Source of the DNA: Roseovarius sp.
GTDB lineage: Bacteria; Pseudomonadota; Alphaproteobacteria; Rhodobacterales; Rhodobacteraceae
Direction of reading: 5' to 3'
Assembly (NCBI GenBank): GCA_023260815.1
Contig: JALQUE010000247.1
Span: 1 to 15,491, forward strand
DNA length: 15,491 nt
Below the pieces are notes generated by a model that saw nothing but the letters and a program-made list of their open reading frames with translations, did no database searches and was not told where the DNA came from. Position numbers and translations under genes: made by a program. This document shows, in pieces, positions 7,401 through 15,183 of the stretch; position 1 is the first letter of the stretch; every line of letters starts with the position of its first letter.

Positions 7401-8277
7401 CAACTACGCGCATCTACCTGCTGAACGATTGTTGGAGCTTGCACGGAAGCTGGTGATGAAGTCGGGCGGCGACGACACGTTGCTCGAGGCACTCAGTATG
7501 AAGCTTCACAGTAAAGACCCTGTGGTCGATACGCTAGGACCCGAACTGAGGAAACTTGGGTTGAAGACGGCAACCAAGTCCCTGCTGGCCGATCACAGCG
7601 ACCCTGGTGGCAGCAAGGATTATCGCATGGAAACCGTTGTCCGTGCCGCACTCAGCTTCGATGGTAATGAAGCTGAGAAGACTGAGTGGGTAGATACGAT
7701 CTTTTCCGTCGTGGACGAACGTTACGGTTTTATTCATTCGTTTGAGAAAGCGATTGAAACAACGGCAGGGCTTATGCCCAAGGAATTTCTGAACCGCGTG
7801 TTCCAGGGGACCGAAGATCAACAGCATCGACGTTCATACTTCATTCGACACGGTGGTATACGTCGCTGCCCTCTCTCCAAGGTCGATGTGGTCGACTTGA
7901 TAGAGTGGTGTCAACAACGGAACGAGCCTGATGTCTGGGGTTTGGTCGCGTCAGGCATCAAGCTTTGGGAGAAAGGCGATGGTCACAGGGACGGCTCTTC
8001 CATTACGGCATCTGCTGTTGAGTTCCTTGAAGCCGCACCAGAGCCAGAACCAGTTCTTCACGCTTATGCAGATCGTGTCATCCCATCGTCGTGGTCTGGA
8101 AGCCGTGCAGACGTCATGCAGCCACGGGCTGATGCCATTGCGGAACTGATACAGCATGAGCGGGAAGACATAGCTCAGGCCGCAAAGTCGGTGTCAGGTC
8201 AACTGGCCAAGGAAATCGAACGAGAACGTGTGCGTGACAGACATAGAGATGAGGAACGCGAACAGCGCTTTGAGTGA
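4423..8277 (+). CDS. Avs-like STAND ATPase with N-terminal PD-(D/E)xK nuclease-like domain
   Basis: A 1284-residue protein. Residues about 10-175 form a restriction-endonuclease-like domain: DEGIDI (51-56) and, 22 residues later, VLQSKK (76-81) give the D...QxK signature of Mrr/Cap4-type nucleases. Residues about 215-400 are a P-loop ATPase with Walker A GLSGVGKT (241-248), Walker B AVMILDN (Asp301) and a GNSRVALAIAE segment (377-387) like the helical-domain motif of STAND NTPases. The remaining 800 or so residues are helical, leucine- and aspartate-rich and probably repeats. The end is a charged helix (EIERERVRDRHRDEE). Known Avs proteins bind a phage protein with the C-terminal repeats, oligomerise through the ATPase and switch on the nuclease; the same job here is inference. 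No membrane segment or signal is seen. The frame is also open from a TTG at 4405, but the ATG at 4423 starts the conserved part; its ribosome site is weak. Lower GC than its neighbours suggests separate transfer. I cannot assign an Avs subtype. Confidence 0.8.
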   Translation: MAIFDIEKDDLLRLSDERLEELIARLSEAEVAAHGHSPASVSWSGSIKAPDEGIDIHVEVDTSELESGFLSRPNTVLQSKKDSMPKSAIAAEMLKDGELNPTIANQAQIGGSYIIVSLADDCSPPMKKDRLEAMRVALANDPNKDNIHLDFFDRSKLVQWVRQHPSVLLWLKGKLGQGYSGWQPYGAWSNPPKGSPDTLISAPGVTVHVPTERGQELSIEDAIEPMRRLIRTSNKAIRITGLSGVGKTRIVQALFDETVGTDPLDRTIAVYVDTGQDPDPSASAMLDRLIAEGRRAVMILDNCPSDLHSALAAKVSAGSGDVSLITVEYDIRDDKPQTTEVIHIEANGPDVAEELLMRRFPEIGQGNARRIAEFADGNSRVALAIAERVEQGESLAQLSNAELFDRLFQQRKGVDGDLREQAEALSLVYSFSVSDPEVGNNELEVLGSISGHSRAQLFKAAKKLADRHVVQKRAHWRAILPHAVANRLAGSALESVPVETLRSTFEAPGNSRLLMSFAHRLGLLHDHPVAKEIVEAWLQADGLLGRISDLDENGSRILDYIGPVAPEALLDRIEAELTAPDFQGMEPKHNPRRTTILNLLQSLAYEAHAFERCMALLIRVADHEDENNNYDAVRDKISRFFQPYLSGTHASLAQRLVIVESCLSSEGAGRRSLGLKLLSTALDGPPWTGFGLNEFGARPRDYGYRPNHEQLVEWRTAFIDLVTRLANSDDDDIKGGARRVLANEFRGLWHQEAMRDRLVEVARAINDHEPWGAGWKAVRSIIYFDHTKDKNEPEPEPLPQELADLDRDLEPRDLIAKIKTYVLGSGHDYWALDDEFDDSSDDKYRAAEDRLAAKATDLGESFAASDHTLDELGDDLFSNDWMPYRRAFGVGLVKGVHNYREGWQGLLEHLANSSGSNHDFAVIGGFIEEVAANDYGLSRELLDECAKHPQLQKVLVGLHPWNDFTEADLDRCIALLDQEETRTWMFGPILWRDNYAHLPAERLLELARKLVMKSGGDDTLLEALSMKLHSKDPVVDTLGPELRKLGLKTATKSLLADHSDPGGSKDYRMETVVRAALSFDGNEAEKTEWVDTIFSVVDERYGFIHSFEKAIETTAGLMPKEFLNRVFQGTEDQQHRRSYFIRHGGIRRCPLSKVDVVDLIEWCQQRNEPDVWGLVASGIKLWEKGDGHRDGSSITASAVEFLEAAPEPEPVLHAYADRVIPSSWSGSRADVMQPRADAIAELIQHEREDIAQAAKSVSGQLAKEIERERVRDRHRDEEREQRFE

Positions 8278-8361
8278 AATCGCGCAACAAGCACGACCGC
8301 TGTGATTTCGCAGTGGCAGCGAATGTCCGGTCTGGCGGGCCGCACCGCAGCGGCGGGTCGT

Positions 8362-8402
8362 GGCCAATGTCGGCAAGGGCCGCTTGCGCCAATGAATTGG
8401 CC
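8362..8402. repeat. Nested inverted repeat between convergent genes
   Basis: The 153-bp gap between the convergent stops at 8277 and 8433 holds GGCCAAT (8362-8368) paired with ATTGGCC (8396-8402). Inside these arms GCAAG (8373-8377) pairs with CTTGC (8383-8387) around the loop GGCCG. A competing pair, GCCAAT-GA-ATTGGC, lies at 8388-8401. It sits 28 bases beyond the stop of the leftward helicase operon and 84 beyond that of the rightward gene, a fitting place for a two-way transcription stop. There is no T-run in either direction, so it would not be a standard intrinsic terminator. Confidence 0.35.
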
Positions 8403-8430
8403 GCCGCACCACTACCAGACGCCTACAGCG

Positions 8431-11400
8431 TCACTGCCGGGCTTCGAAGATCACCGCCACGCGGCTCAAGATGTCCACGGGCTCCCCTTCGGACAAAGCC
8501 CTGCACGTCGCAATCAGATCATCCATACGAACGCGGACGGCGTCGCGCACGTCATCGGGTTGAGCGCAAAAGGCGGTGTAGATCGCATCGATTCCAAGGT
8601 AATCAGGGATTTCGCCGCCCGATGCGCTGCGCTGGCTTACGGCTTCCTTTGCCTCGATCCAGAAGACATCCAGTTCGTGCGCCCAGGCTTCGGCCAGTTT
8701 CTCGAGCGCTGGCAGGGTCAGATCACCAAACTGTCCTTGGCCGCCGTCTGTAACAGCACGGTCGGTCAAGAAGCCTGCAAGGGAAGCCAACAGTGAAACA
8801 GTGCGTGCTGGTCGGATATCCCAGTGTGTCAGTTGGCCGAGAGTGTCGCGCAAACGGTCTAAGGTTGCGGTCACCTGGGCAAATTCAGGGCGAACGTCGT
8901 GACGGCCGAGGCGACGCGTTTCCGCAAAGGCATCCGAGAGAAGTCGAGCAGCCTCAGTCTGATCTCCGATGATCTCCGCTTGCCCACCATCGTCGCGCAC
9001 AGCCAGAAGGCGCGGAGGCAAGACGGTTGGGTCTTGAGGGCTGCCAGTACGCCCTCCAAGAAGCAGGATCGTGACGGGTTGTCTTGATGCAAGCAGGCAC
9101 AGTTCTGCACCCCAAAGGCCGCGCGGATTGGCACTTTGCACACGTTCGAACACCTCGTGCGGCACTGATCGGCGTAGCCCCTCGATTTGATCGAAATAGT
9201 TTCCCGGCCGCAAAATCCTTGGCTTCTTGATCTGATCCAGAACCAGGTCAGTCAAATCTCCGGCCGCAAACTCGACCAGTTCCGAGGGCAGGTCATCCGC
9301 ACCGACCCCAGAAAGTAAGGCGATACTGGCAACACGGGCGCGTGCCTTGTGATCGGACGACAGAACAAGGCCAGGCAGATCGAAGGTGTGGTAGTGGATG
9401 CGCGGGTTCGGGCTGTCGATCCTGTCGATCCGACCCAAGCCTTGGATCAGGCTTTTCACGTCTGACGTCACCCCGATAATTCCAAGGGCTGGCGCAAGTT
9501 GGAGGTTGATCCCCTCCGCCATCTGAAAGGTCAGGAACATGGCCCGCGGCTTCATGGTATCGACATGCTTCCCGTCGATTCCGAAGTATTCCTGCGCTTC
9601 GGCCCCGGATCGGATGTGATGCATCTTTTTGCCCGGTTTGATCCGGGCACCTGGGGCGACCACATAGACCTCGGGACCCCGGCCTCGATGCCCCGCCATA
9701 AGGCGCGCATACACCTCGAGCACGCCGACGCGTTCGGCGAGGAAGATCGCGTGACCGTGCTTGCGCAGAATACCGCGCATCACCTCGGCACGTGCCTCGT
9801 CGATGCTATCGAGGCTCGCATGGTTCAAAAGGCGCGTGATCCTGTCGCAAATCGGTGTCTGGGAGTCGTCGCCCTCGGACGACATTTCCTCCGGCAGAAC
9901 ACCTTCAGGCACCGCCAGTCGGCGCATGTTTTGCCTTTCGGCGCGTCGTAGGTTCTCGCCGATTGAGGCGCGCCCTCGCTGGTCGGCATCGCTGTCGCGT
10001 TCTCGCGCCCATTCTTCGCGCGCGAAGATGATTGATGCGCGGAGGAGCGCCAGGAAATTACGTATGTGAATTCGTGACTTATCGTGAAACTTGATCTCTG
10101 TCTGGCCTGCGCGTTGCGGATCTGCGGAGACGAGGGTGATCCCAGTCGTGATGCATTCGGCCAGGGTCTTGATCCGCGCAATGATCTGGCGCTGCTGGTC
10201 GGTGAGCGCAGTATCTTCGCGATGGCTGCGGGTGAGCGGGTAGACAAATGCACCACTTTTTCTGTTGTCGCTTTCCCCTATGCAGGCGCGCTGGCGGCGC
10301 ACCACATAGGGCGCGAGGGCATCCGCCAGGCCTTCCTGCAATGCGCTGATTTGCAGGCCATCTGCTTCAAGTTGGCGTTCGATGGCCGCGACTTCTTCCC
10401 TCAGACTCTCTGCGCTGTGGAATAGGTCTTCCTGCACATTCTGCGCTTCGATGCGACGATTGACTTGATCCAGCTGCCGAACAAGTTCCCCCCGTGCGCG
10501 CACCTTGGCCATATGCTGGTTGATCTGATCTGTGATCACCGGCGGCACATAGATCGATGCGCGCTTTTCATGGAAAGCAAGCAGACCATCTAGCCCTTGG
10601 TTGCCCATCAACGTCGCCGAAAGACAGGCCGTCCAAATGGCCGGGCTTCGTTCGAACACCAGCGAGCGCGCAGAAGGCGCAAGATAACGCGAGCTTAGCC
10701 TGTGGCTTTCATCCACTATCATCGACGCGGACGAGCGGACGGCGCGGTTGATTTCATCCAACTCGGCGGCCTCGTCCTTTTTCTGGCGAGACAAGTGGCT
10801 GTGCTTGATCGGCTTGAAATTTGCGGGGGCATTCGTCGTCCAGTTTTTCAGAACGCTGGCGGGGATCAAGGCTAGCGAACCAAGGCGCTGTTGATCTGCC
10901 CGCTCTCCCCAGGAAAAGACGGTCTGCGCGTGGCTGACCGGCAGCACGGTTGCCAGGTGCTTTCCGATGTCCGTTTTTCCTGCCCCAGTTGGGGCTTCGA
11001 CGAAAGCAAAGCCATGTTCGTAGACGGTGCCCGCGGCTTCATAGACCAAGTCTGCTTGAAATGGTTGGGGCGGGCGACCTGCACTCGTGTTTCCAGCCAC
11101 GCGCCAAGGTGTGAAGTTGGTGGCTTCGTGAACGGTCCGCGCGACCGCCTCCTCGGGTGTAACCAGCCGGATGAGCGAGCGCAGGATCTCCAACGCTGTT
11201 TCCGTCCAGTCGCGGCCCATCTCCCAGTATTGCTCTGCGGCAGCGCGCCTTGCATTGGCGACGTCCGGCCAAGCGTGGGCATCGTCCATGAATTCGAGGT
11301 TGCGGCGCAGGCCGTTGATCGAGAAATTCGCACTGCCCGATAGAGCAGAGCTTTCGCCAATAATCAGCTTTGCATGCAGCATGGGCGGTCTGCGACCCAG

Positions 11401-11871
11401 CTGTGCCTCAGCAAGCGCTGGATCGAAAGCGCGAAACTGGATGATACCTCGCTCGATCGCATCCATCGCGAGAACGGCGCGAAGGTCAGCCAAGTCGACG
11501 ACTGACAGACCTCTTGCACCGAGAAAATACTGGCGGGCTTCCTGCGCGACTGACCGCCCGCCACCCCCAAAATGTCGGCGGCCGTCCGTGTTCGATCCGA
11601 AAACGATACGGATGCTGCCCTCTGGCCGTTCTGCAAGATCATGGACCGCATCAAGCACAATCGTCAGGGAAGACAGGAAATCTTGGTACCCGGTAACAAT
11701 CAGGCAGCGCGGTTCCTGCAGCACGGATTTGACCAGCGCAAGGACCGGGCGAGTCGCGTTGTCGCCCCAAGCGTCGTGGCCTTCCGGAGATTGGCCCTCT
11801 GACGCGTTCTCTTGCCGGTCACCATCGCCGGTCCGAGAGAAGAAGCGCGAGATCAGCCCCTGCCGCTCCAT
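8431..11871 (-). CDS. PLD (HKD) nuclease-SF2 helicase fusion with HepA/SNF2-like motifs
   Basis: An 1146-residue protein. Residues about 40-220 are a phospholipase-D-type nuclease domain with one HKD half-site: HAK (His166, Lys168), GSANFS (179-184) and Glu193. The SF2 helicase follows: Walker A APTGAGKT (293-300), DESH box (387-390), SAT (418-420), motif V AEGINL (785-790) and motif VI QGLGRIDR (810-817), the last two close to HepA/SNF2-type ATPases. Between the two RecA lobes lies an insertion of over 250 residues, beginning with a predicted coiled coil (about 455-515, VRQLDQVNRRIEAQ). The C-terminal 300 residues show no motif I recognise. The likely role is ATP-driven tracking on DNA or RNA with cleavage by the HKD domain, as in anti-phage nuclease-helicases. 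The ATG lies 64 bases after the upstream helicase stop, with AGGGA close before it, so one mRNA is likely. It does not match DISARM, where helicase and PLD are separate proteins. Confidence 0.82.
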   Translation of the reverse strand: MERQGLISRFFSRTGDGDRQENASEGQSPEGHDAWGDNATRPVLALVKSVLQEPRCLIVTGYQDFLSSLTIVLDAVHDLAERPEGSIRIVFGSNTDGRRHFGGGGRSVAQEARQYFLGARGLSVVDLADLRAVLAMDAIERGIIQFRAFDPALAEAQLGRRPPMLHAKLIIGESSALSGSANFSINGLRRNLEFMDDAHAWPDVANARRAAAEQYWEMGRDWTETALEILRSLIRLVTPEEAVARTVHEATNFTPWRVAGNTSAGRPPQPFQADLVYEAAGTVYEHGFAFVEAPTGAGKTDIGKHLATVLPVSHAQTVFSWGERADQQRLGSLALIPASVLKNWTTNAPANFKPIKHSHLSRQKKDEAAELDEINRAVRSSASMIVDESHRLSSRYLAPSARSLVFERSPAIWTACLSATLMGNQGLDGLLAFHEKRASIYVPPVITDQINQHMAKVRARGELVRQLDQVNRRIEAQNVQEDLFHSAESLREEVAAIERQLEADGLQISALQEGLADALAPYVVRRQRACIGESDNRKSGAFVYPLTRSHREDTALTDQQRQIIARIKTLAECITTGITLVSADPQRAGQTEIKFHDKSRIHIRNFLALLRASIIFAREEWARERDSDADQRGRASIGENLRRAERQNMRRLAVPEGVLPEEMSSEGDDSQTPICDRITRLLNHASLDSIDEARAEVMRGILRKHGHAIFLAERVGVLEVYARLMAGHRGRGPEVYVVAPGARIKPGKKMHHIRSGAEAQEYFGIDGKHVDTMKPRAMFLTFQMAEGINLQLAPALGIIGVTSDVKSLIQGLGRIDRIDSPNPRIHYHTFDLPGLVLSSDHKARARVASIALLSGVGADDLPSELVEFAAGDLTDLVLDQIKKPRILRPGNYFDQIEGLRRSVPHEVFERVQSANPRGLWGAELCLLASRQPVTILLLGGRTGSPQDPTVLPPRLLAVRDDGGQAEIIGDQTEAARLLSDAFAETRRLGRHDVRPEFAQVTATLDRLRDTLGQLTHWDIRPARTVSLLASLAGFLTDRAVTDGGQGQFGDLTLPALEKLAEAWAHELDVFWIEAKEAVSQRSASGGEIPDYLGIDAIYTAFCAQPDDVRDAVRVRMDDLIATCRALSEGEPVDILSRVAVIFEARQ

Positions 11872-11935
11872 CGTTCCCTAGGGCCTTTCATCGATCGCCG
11901 CGCCGGCGACGACTTGCGACACTGAGGTCTGGCGA

Positions 11936-14785
11936 TCAATCATCATCAGGAATTCCAAGCTCTGCCCAAAGTGCGCGCGGCGCTGGAACCGGTAAGTCCC
12001 AGGTAACTTCGATCGGTTTCTCCCCTTTCCAGTCGACAAACTTCGGCTGTCCGCAATAGATGAACGGATTGACCTTGCCGCTCACGATATTCCCGCGGCG
12101 AATGAACAGATGCACATCGTGCCCTTCGGTCCCGCTGATAATCCGACCGTGTTTGCCTTCTTGCCGTGTCTGGTTCTGGCTAAACCACTTGAGCCGCGAC
12201 GCGCTGAGGAATTCGTTCGGGTATTGAAGTTCCTGTGTCGAGACATTGGCCAGAAGGATCATGATCTTCTTTTCCGGCAGTGCCTTCATCCCGGTCCGCC
12301 AGACATTCTGTTTGTATTCCTCACCAAAAAATGCCGCGATGTCAGGCACATAGTAGCGCTGCCAAAGCTCCAGGGCCTGTGGCTTGCCGACAAAGGTCGA
12401 GGATGCTTCGGCTGCCTCGCGCACGATGGGTGTTTCCGCCAAGCGCCATTCGACCAACTCGCGCACCAGCGCTTCCAGCTCACCCGATGCGTCAGGGCGC
12501 GCCAGGCGCAGGCCTGCACCGCTTTGGGCCAGGTGTGGGTTGAACGCGAGCTCTTCGCCTCCTTCGCTTGGTTGCCGCCCCGCAGCGATGTCGCGCAGGC
12601 CGGTCAAGGCGGCGCGAGACAGACCGCGCGGGCGCTCCATCTCGCGTAGCAGCCGGCCATGAGTGGCAAAGGGCCGCTCGGGCACTGCATCCCCCATATC
12701 GCGGACGAAATCGAACCAACCGCCATGGCCGGAAGCGCGGGGATCGAAGCCGTTGCGGAAGACTTCGACAGCCGTGGGACGGGTGCCGTTCCGGTCCCGG
12801 AAGTCGACGTAGAAGGCTTCGAGTTCCGCCGCGCCCTCCTTCGGGCGAAGGAGATTGCGCAGGATGTCGATGACCTGCAGCTCATAAGTGATCTCGCAGC
12901 CTTTCGGCATCTGGAACTCACCGGCCTGAAGCGCCTCTAACTTGGTCGAGATCGAGCGATCCCCTGCCCCTGCCTGCAACAGGGTGGCGACCTTCGTCAG
13001 GAAGCTGCGATGGTTGCCGATATAGTCGATCACCTGCAGCACCTTGCCTTCGACACGGCGCAGACCGCGGCCAAGCTGCTGCAGCCAGATGATTGCGCTT
13101 TCGGTAGGGCGCAGCATCAGCACTGTCCCGATCTCGGGCACGTCGACGCCTTCGTTGAACATGTCGACCGCGAACAGGATATCGATCTCGCCCCTACCTA
13201 GCGCGGCCAGAGAGCTTGCTCGCGGCGCGGAGCTTGGCCCTGAGTGGACGGCCACAGCCCTCAGCCCGGCGGCGCGGAAATAGTCCGCCATGTAGTCGGC
13301 ATGGCGCATCGAGCAGCAGAAGCCGATCGCCGGCCCAGTTGCTCGCTCGCGATACTGTTCCAGCGCATTCAGCGCCCGCGCCTCGGTCGCCAAGGCGGCG
13401 TCGAGAGCGGTCGGGTCGAATTGCCCGGATCGCCAGGGGATCTGCGCGTAGTCGACATCGTCGGGCACACCGAAATAATGAAACGGCGAAAGATGCCCCG
13501 CATCGATCCCGCGAAACAGGTCGCATTGGTAAACAAGGTTTTCGCCGCATAGCCCCAGCAGGTCAGCCCCATCCGTCCGATCGGGCGTGGCGGTCAAACC
13601 CAGCAGGAACCGGGGCGTGAAATGGGAGATCAGCTTTTGGTAGGTGCTGGCGGCGGCGTGGTGGAATTCATCCACAACGATGTAGTCGAAATGGTCGCGG
13701 TCGAATTGGCGCAGATGACCGATACGGCCCAACGTCTGGACCGAGGCAAAGAGGATTTCCGCATCCGCCTCTTTCTCCGTACCAGTGTAGCGGCCCAGCT
13801 TGGCGTCCGGGCGCACCTTGCGAAAAGCTGCCATCGCCTGCGTCAGGATTTCATCGCGATGGGCAACGAAAAGGATGCGCCCCGCCTTGACACGGATCGT
13901 GTCGAAGGCGGCCAACCAGGTTTTCCCCAGGCCCGTCGCCAGCACGACCAAACCGGCGCGGTGGCCGTTCGATCGGCTCAGCGATAGGGCCTCCAGCGCC
14001 TCTTGCTGAATGGAATGTGGCTCTGGCGGTGGCCCTTCCTCGGCCACCACGCGGGCGGTGAACTCGGGCATCGGCCGCGTTCTGCGGCGCTTGGCATAAG
14101 CATCGATCCAGGCGGCGGTCAGGGGTTTTACCTCTGGGCGTGCAACCAGTTCTTCGAAAGCTGCGGCGACACTGTCAGCTGCATCTTCGGAATGCAGATT
14201 CCACTCTACGCCCTCGGTCAGCGCCGACTGCGAGAGGTTCGAGCTGCCGACAATCGCCGCCCCCCGAGCATCCGCGGCGCGGAACAGCCAGGCTTTGGGG
14301 TGGAAACTGAGACCGCCTGTTTCGAACACGAATAGTTCGGCCCCATCTAGGTCCAAGAGGCGGGCCAAGGCGGTTGGATCGGTCGTGTCGAGGTAATCGC
14401 CGACCACTATCCTCAGCCGACCACCCCGCGCCAGCAACTCGCGGAACCAAGGCTCGAGCAGAGCCACACCGCTGTCCATAGCAAAGGCAATGGCGAGGTC
14501 TACGGACTGCGCCGTGTCCAGTCGTTCGGCGAGCAAGGGCAAAAGCGGGTCGCGCCCCCCGGTTGTCACACGCGATCCGGACGCTTCCCTCAGGTGGAAA
14601 TGGCCATAGGCTGACGAAGCGACAAAGCCCGGGGTTCCGCGCCCGAGTGCTGCGCCTACCTCGGCCAGCATCGCCATCTGTTCCGTCCCGTTCAGTTCAT
14701 CCCATTTTGCCACATGACGCGGCGCCGGGATCAACCCGGCTTCTCGGCGCAAACAGATCGGACAAGAAAGGCGCGGGTCAGACAC
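11936..14785 (-). CDS. PLD (HKD) nuclease-SF2 helicase with DUF3427-like C-terminus
   Basis: A 949-residue protein. The first 75 residues hold CPIC (8-11) and HFHLR (62-66), which may be a shortened HIT domain or a zinc knuckle. Residues about 80-215 are the HKD nuclease: HPK (His162, Lys164), GSSNLS (180-185), Glu194. The DEAD-type helicase has Walker A ATGLGKT (283-289), DEFHH (372-376), TAT (398-400), motif V FNEGVDVP (543-550) and motif VI QQLGRGLRR (569-577). Residues about 800-930 resemble the DUF3427 module, including KWFSQNQT (866-873) and LFIRRG. This PLD-helicase-DUF3427 order is a known, widespread family often found in defence loci, with no agreed mechanism. The start is GTG with AAAGGA placed five bases upstream. 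It is the first of the two tandem nuclease-helicases; an upstream promoter is not evident in the 101-bp gap, so it may share transcription with the membrane protein gene. Confidence 0.87.
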   Translation of the reverse strand: MSDPRLSCPICLRREAGLIPAPRHVAKWDELNGTEQMAMLAEVGAALGRGTPGFVASSAYGHFHLREASGSRVTTGGRDPLLPLLAERLDTAQSVDLAIAFAMDSGVALLEPWFRELLARGGRLRIVVGDYLDTTDPTALARLLDLDGAELFVFETGGLSFHPKAWLFRAADARGAAIVGSSNLSQSALTEGVEWNLHSEDAADSVAAAFEELVARPEVKPLTAAWIDAYAKRRRTRPMPEFTARVVAEEGPPPEPHSIQQEALEALSLSRSNGHRAGLVVLATGLGKTWLAAFDTIRVKAGRILFVAHRDEILTQAMAAFRKVRPDAKLGRYTGTEKEADAEILFASVQTLGRIGHLRQFDRDHFDYIVVDEFHHAAASTYQKLISHFTPRFLLGLTATPDRTDGADLLGLCGENLVYQCDLFRGIDAGHLSPFHYFGVPDDVDYAQIPWRSGQFDPTALDAALATEARALNALEQYRERATGPAIGFCCSMRHADYMADYFRAAGLRAVAVHSGPSSAPRASSLAALGRGEIDILFAVDMFNEGVDVPEIGTVLMLRPTESAIIWLQQLGRGLRRVEGKVLQVIDYIGNHRSFLTKVATLLQAGAGDRSISTKLEALQAGEFQMPKGCEITYELQVIDILRNLLRPKEGAAELEAFYVDFRDRNGTRPTAVEVFRNGFDPRASGHGGWFDFVRDMGDAVPERPFATHGRLLREMERPRGLSRAALTGLRDIAAGRQPSEGGEELAFNPHLAQSGAGLRLARPDASGELEALVRELVEWRLAETPIVREAAEASSTFVGKPQALELWQRYYVPDIAAFFGEEYKQNVWRTGMKALPEKKIMILLANVSTQELQYPNEFLSASRLKWFSQNQTRQEGKHGRIISGTEGHDVHLFIRRGNIVSGKVNPFIYCGQPKFVDWKGEKPIEVTWDLPVPAPRALWAELGIPDDD

Positions 14786-14886
14786 AGAAATCCTTTGGAT
14801 ACAAAACTACAGGATCATTGGACGGTATTGAACGGCACTTGTCCAGGCACTTGGTTTGTTTGAAGAAATCGGTTGGTGCATCCGGA

Positions 14887-15183
14887 TCATCTGGAGTTGC
14901 GGGCGAAGCGCCCCCGAAAATACTGCTCCACCCCGACCGCCAGGGCGAAGGCCGGAGCGCCAAGCACCACCACAGCCGCAGACACCGCCGCCACAATCAC
15001 CATCGCCCCGGCAGCAGCCCCAAACATCATCACAACCGCCCAGCTCGCCAGATAGGCCACCCCGCACAGCCCGACCGCCCGGATCACCGGATGCGTCAAG
15101 CGCGCGAGGTCGCGCTGCATCCGTTCCACCGTCGCCAGCTGGTGCCGTTGCCAAGCAACGCTCTTCTCGATTTCCATCATCAT
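14887..15183 (-). CDS. Small membrane protein with about two transmembrane helices
   Basis: A 98-residue protein I do not recognise. The first 30 residues are amphipathic and charged (VAWQRHQLATVERMQRDLARL). They are followed by hydrophobic helices at about 33-54 (VIRAVGLCGVAYLASWAVVMMF) split for counting by a glycine-alanine stretch, and at about 58-84. The tail is basic (FRGRFARNSR), suggesting a cytoplasmic C-terminus. There is no signal peptidase site. The start codon overlaps the stop of the upstream XRE gene (ATGA, four bases), so the two are translationally coupled; the next two codons are also ATG and could serve as starts. Possible roles are a membrane anchor or effector controlled by the regulator, or a small toxin-like protein. 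Its position just upstream of the HKD-helicases may be functional or accidental. Confidence 0.68.
   Translation of the reverse strand: MMMEIEKSVAWQRHQLATVERMQRDLARLTHPVIRAVGLCGVAYLASWAVVMMFGAAAGAMVIVAAVSAAVVVLGAPAFALAVGVEQYFRGRFARNSR

Noticed and set aside
4304..8329. CGGACATT at 4304-4311 and AATGTCCG at 8322-8329 flanking the STAND gene as inverted ends of a mobile element
   Set aside because: Only 8 bp match, with no target duplication and no transposase; chance or an intergenic repeat family explains it as well.
8302..8796. Open frames on the plus strand running from the convergent gap into the helicase gene
   Set aside because: They overlap the helicase 3' end antisense and have no ribosome site or known domain; the gap itself is better read as non-coding.
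8431..14785. DISARM or a type I/III restriction system
   Set aside because: No methyltransferase, no DrmB-like DUF1998 protein and no specificity subunit; nuclease and helicase are fused in each protein.
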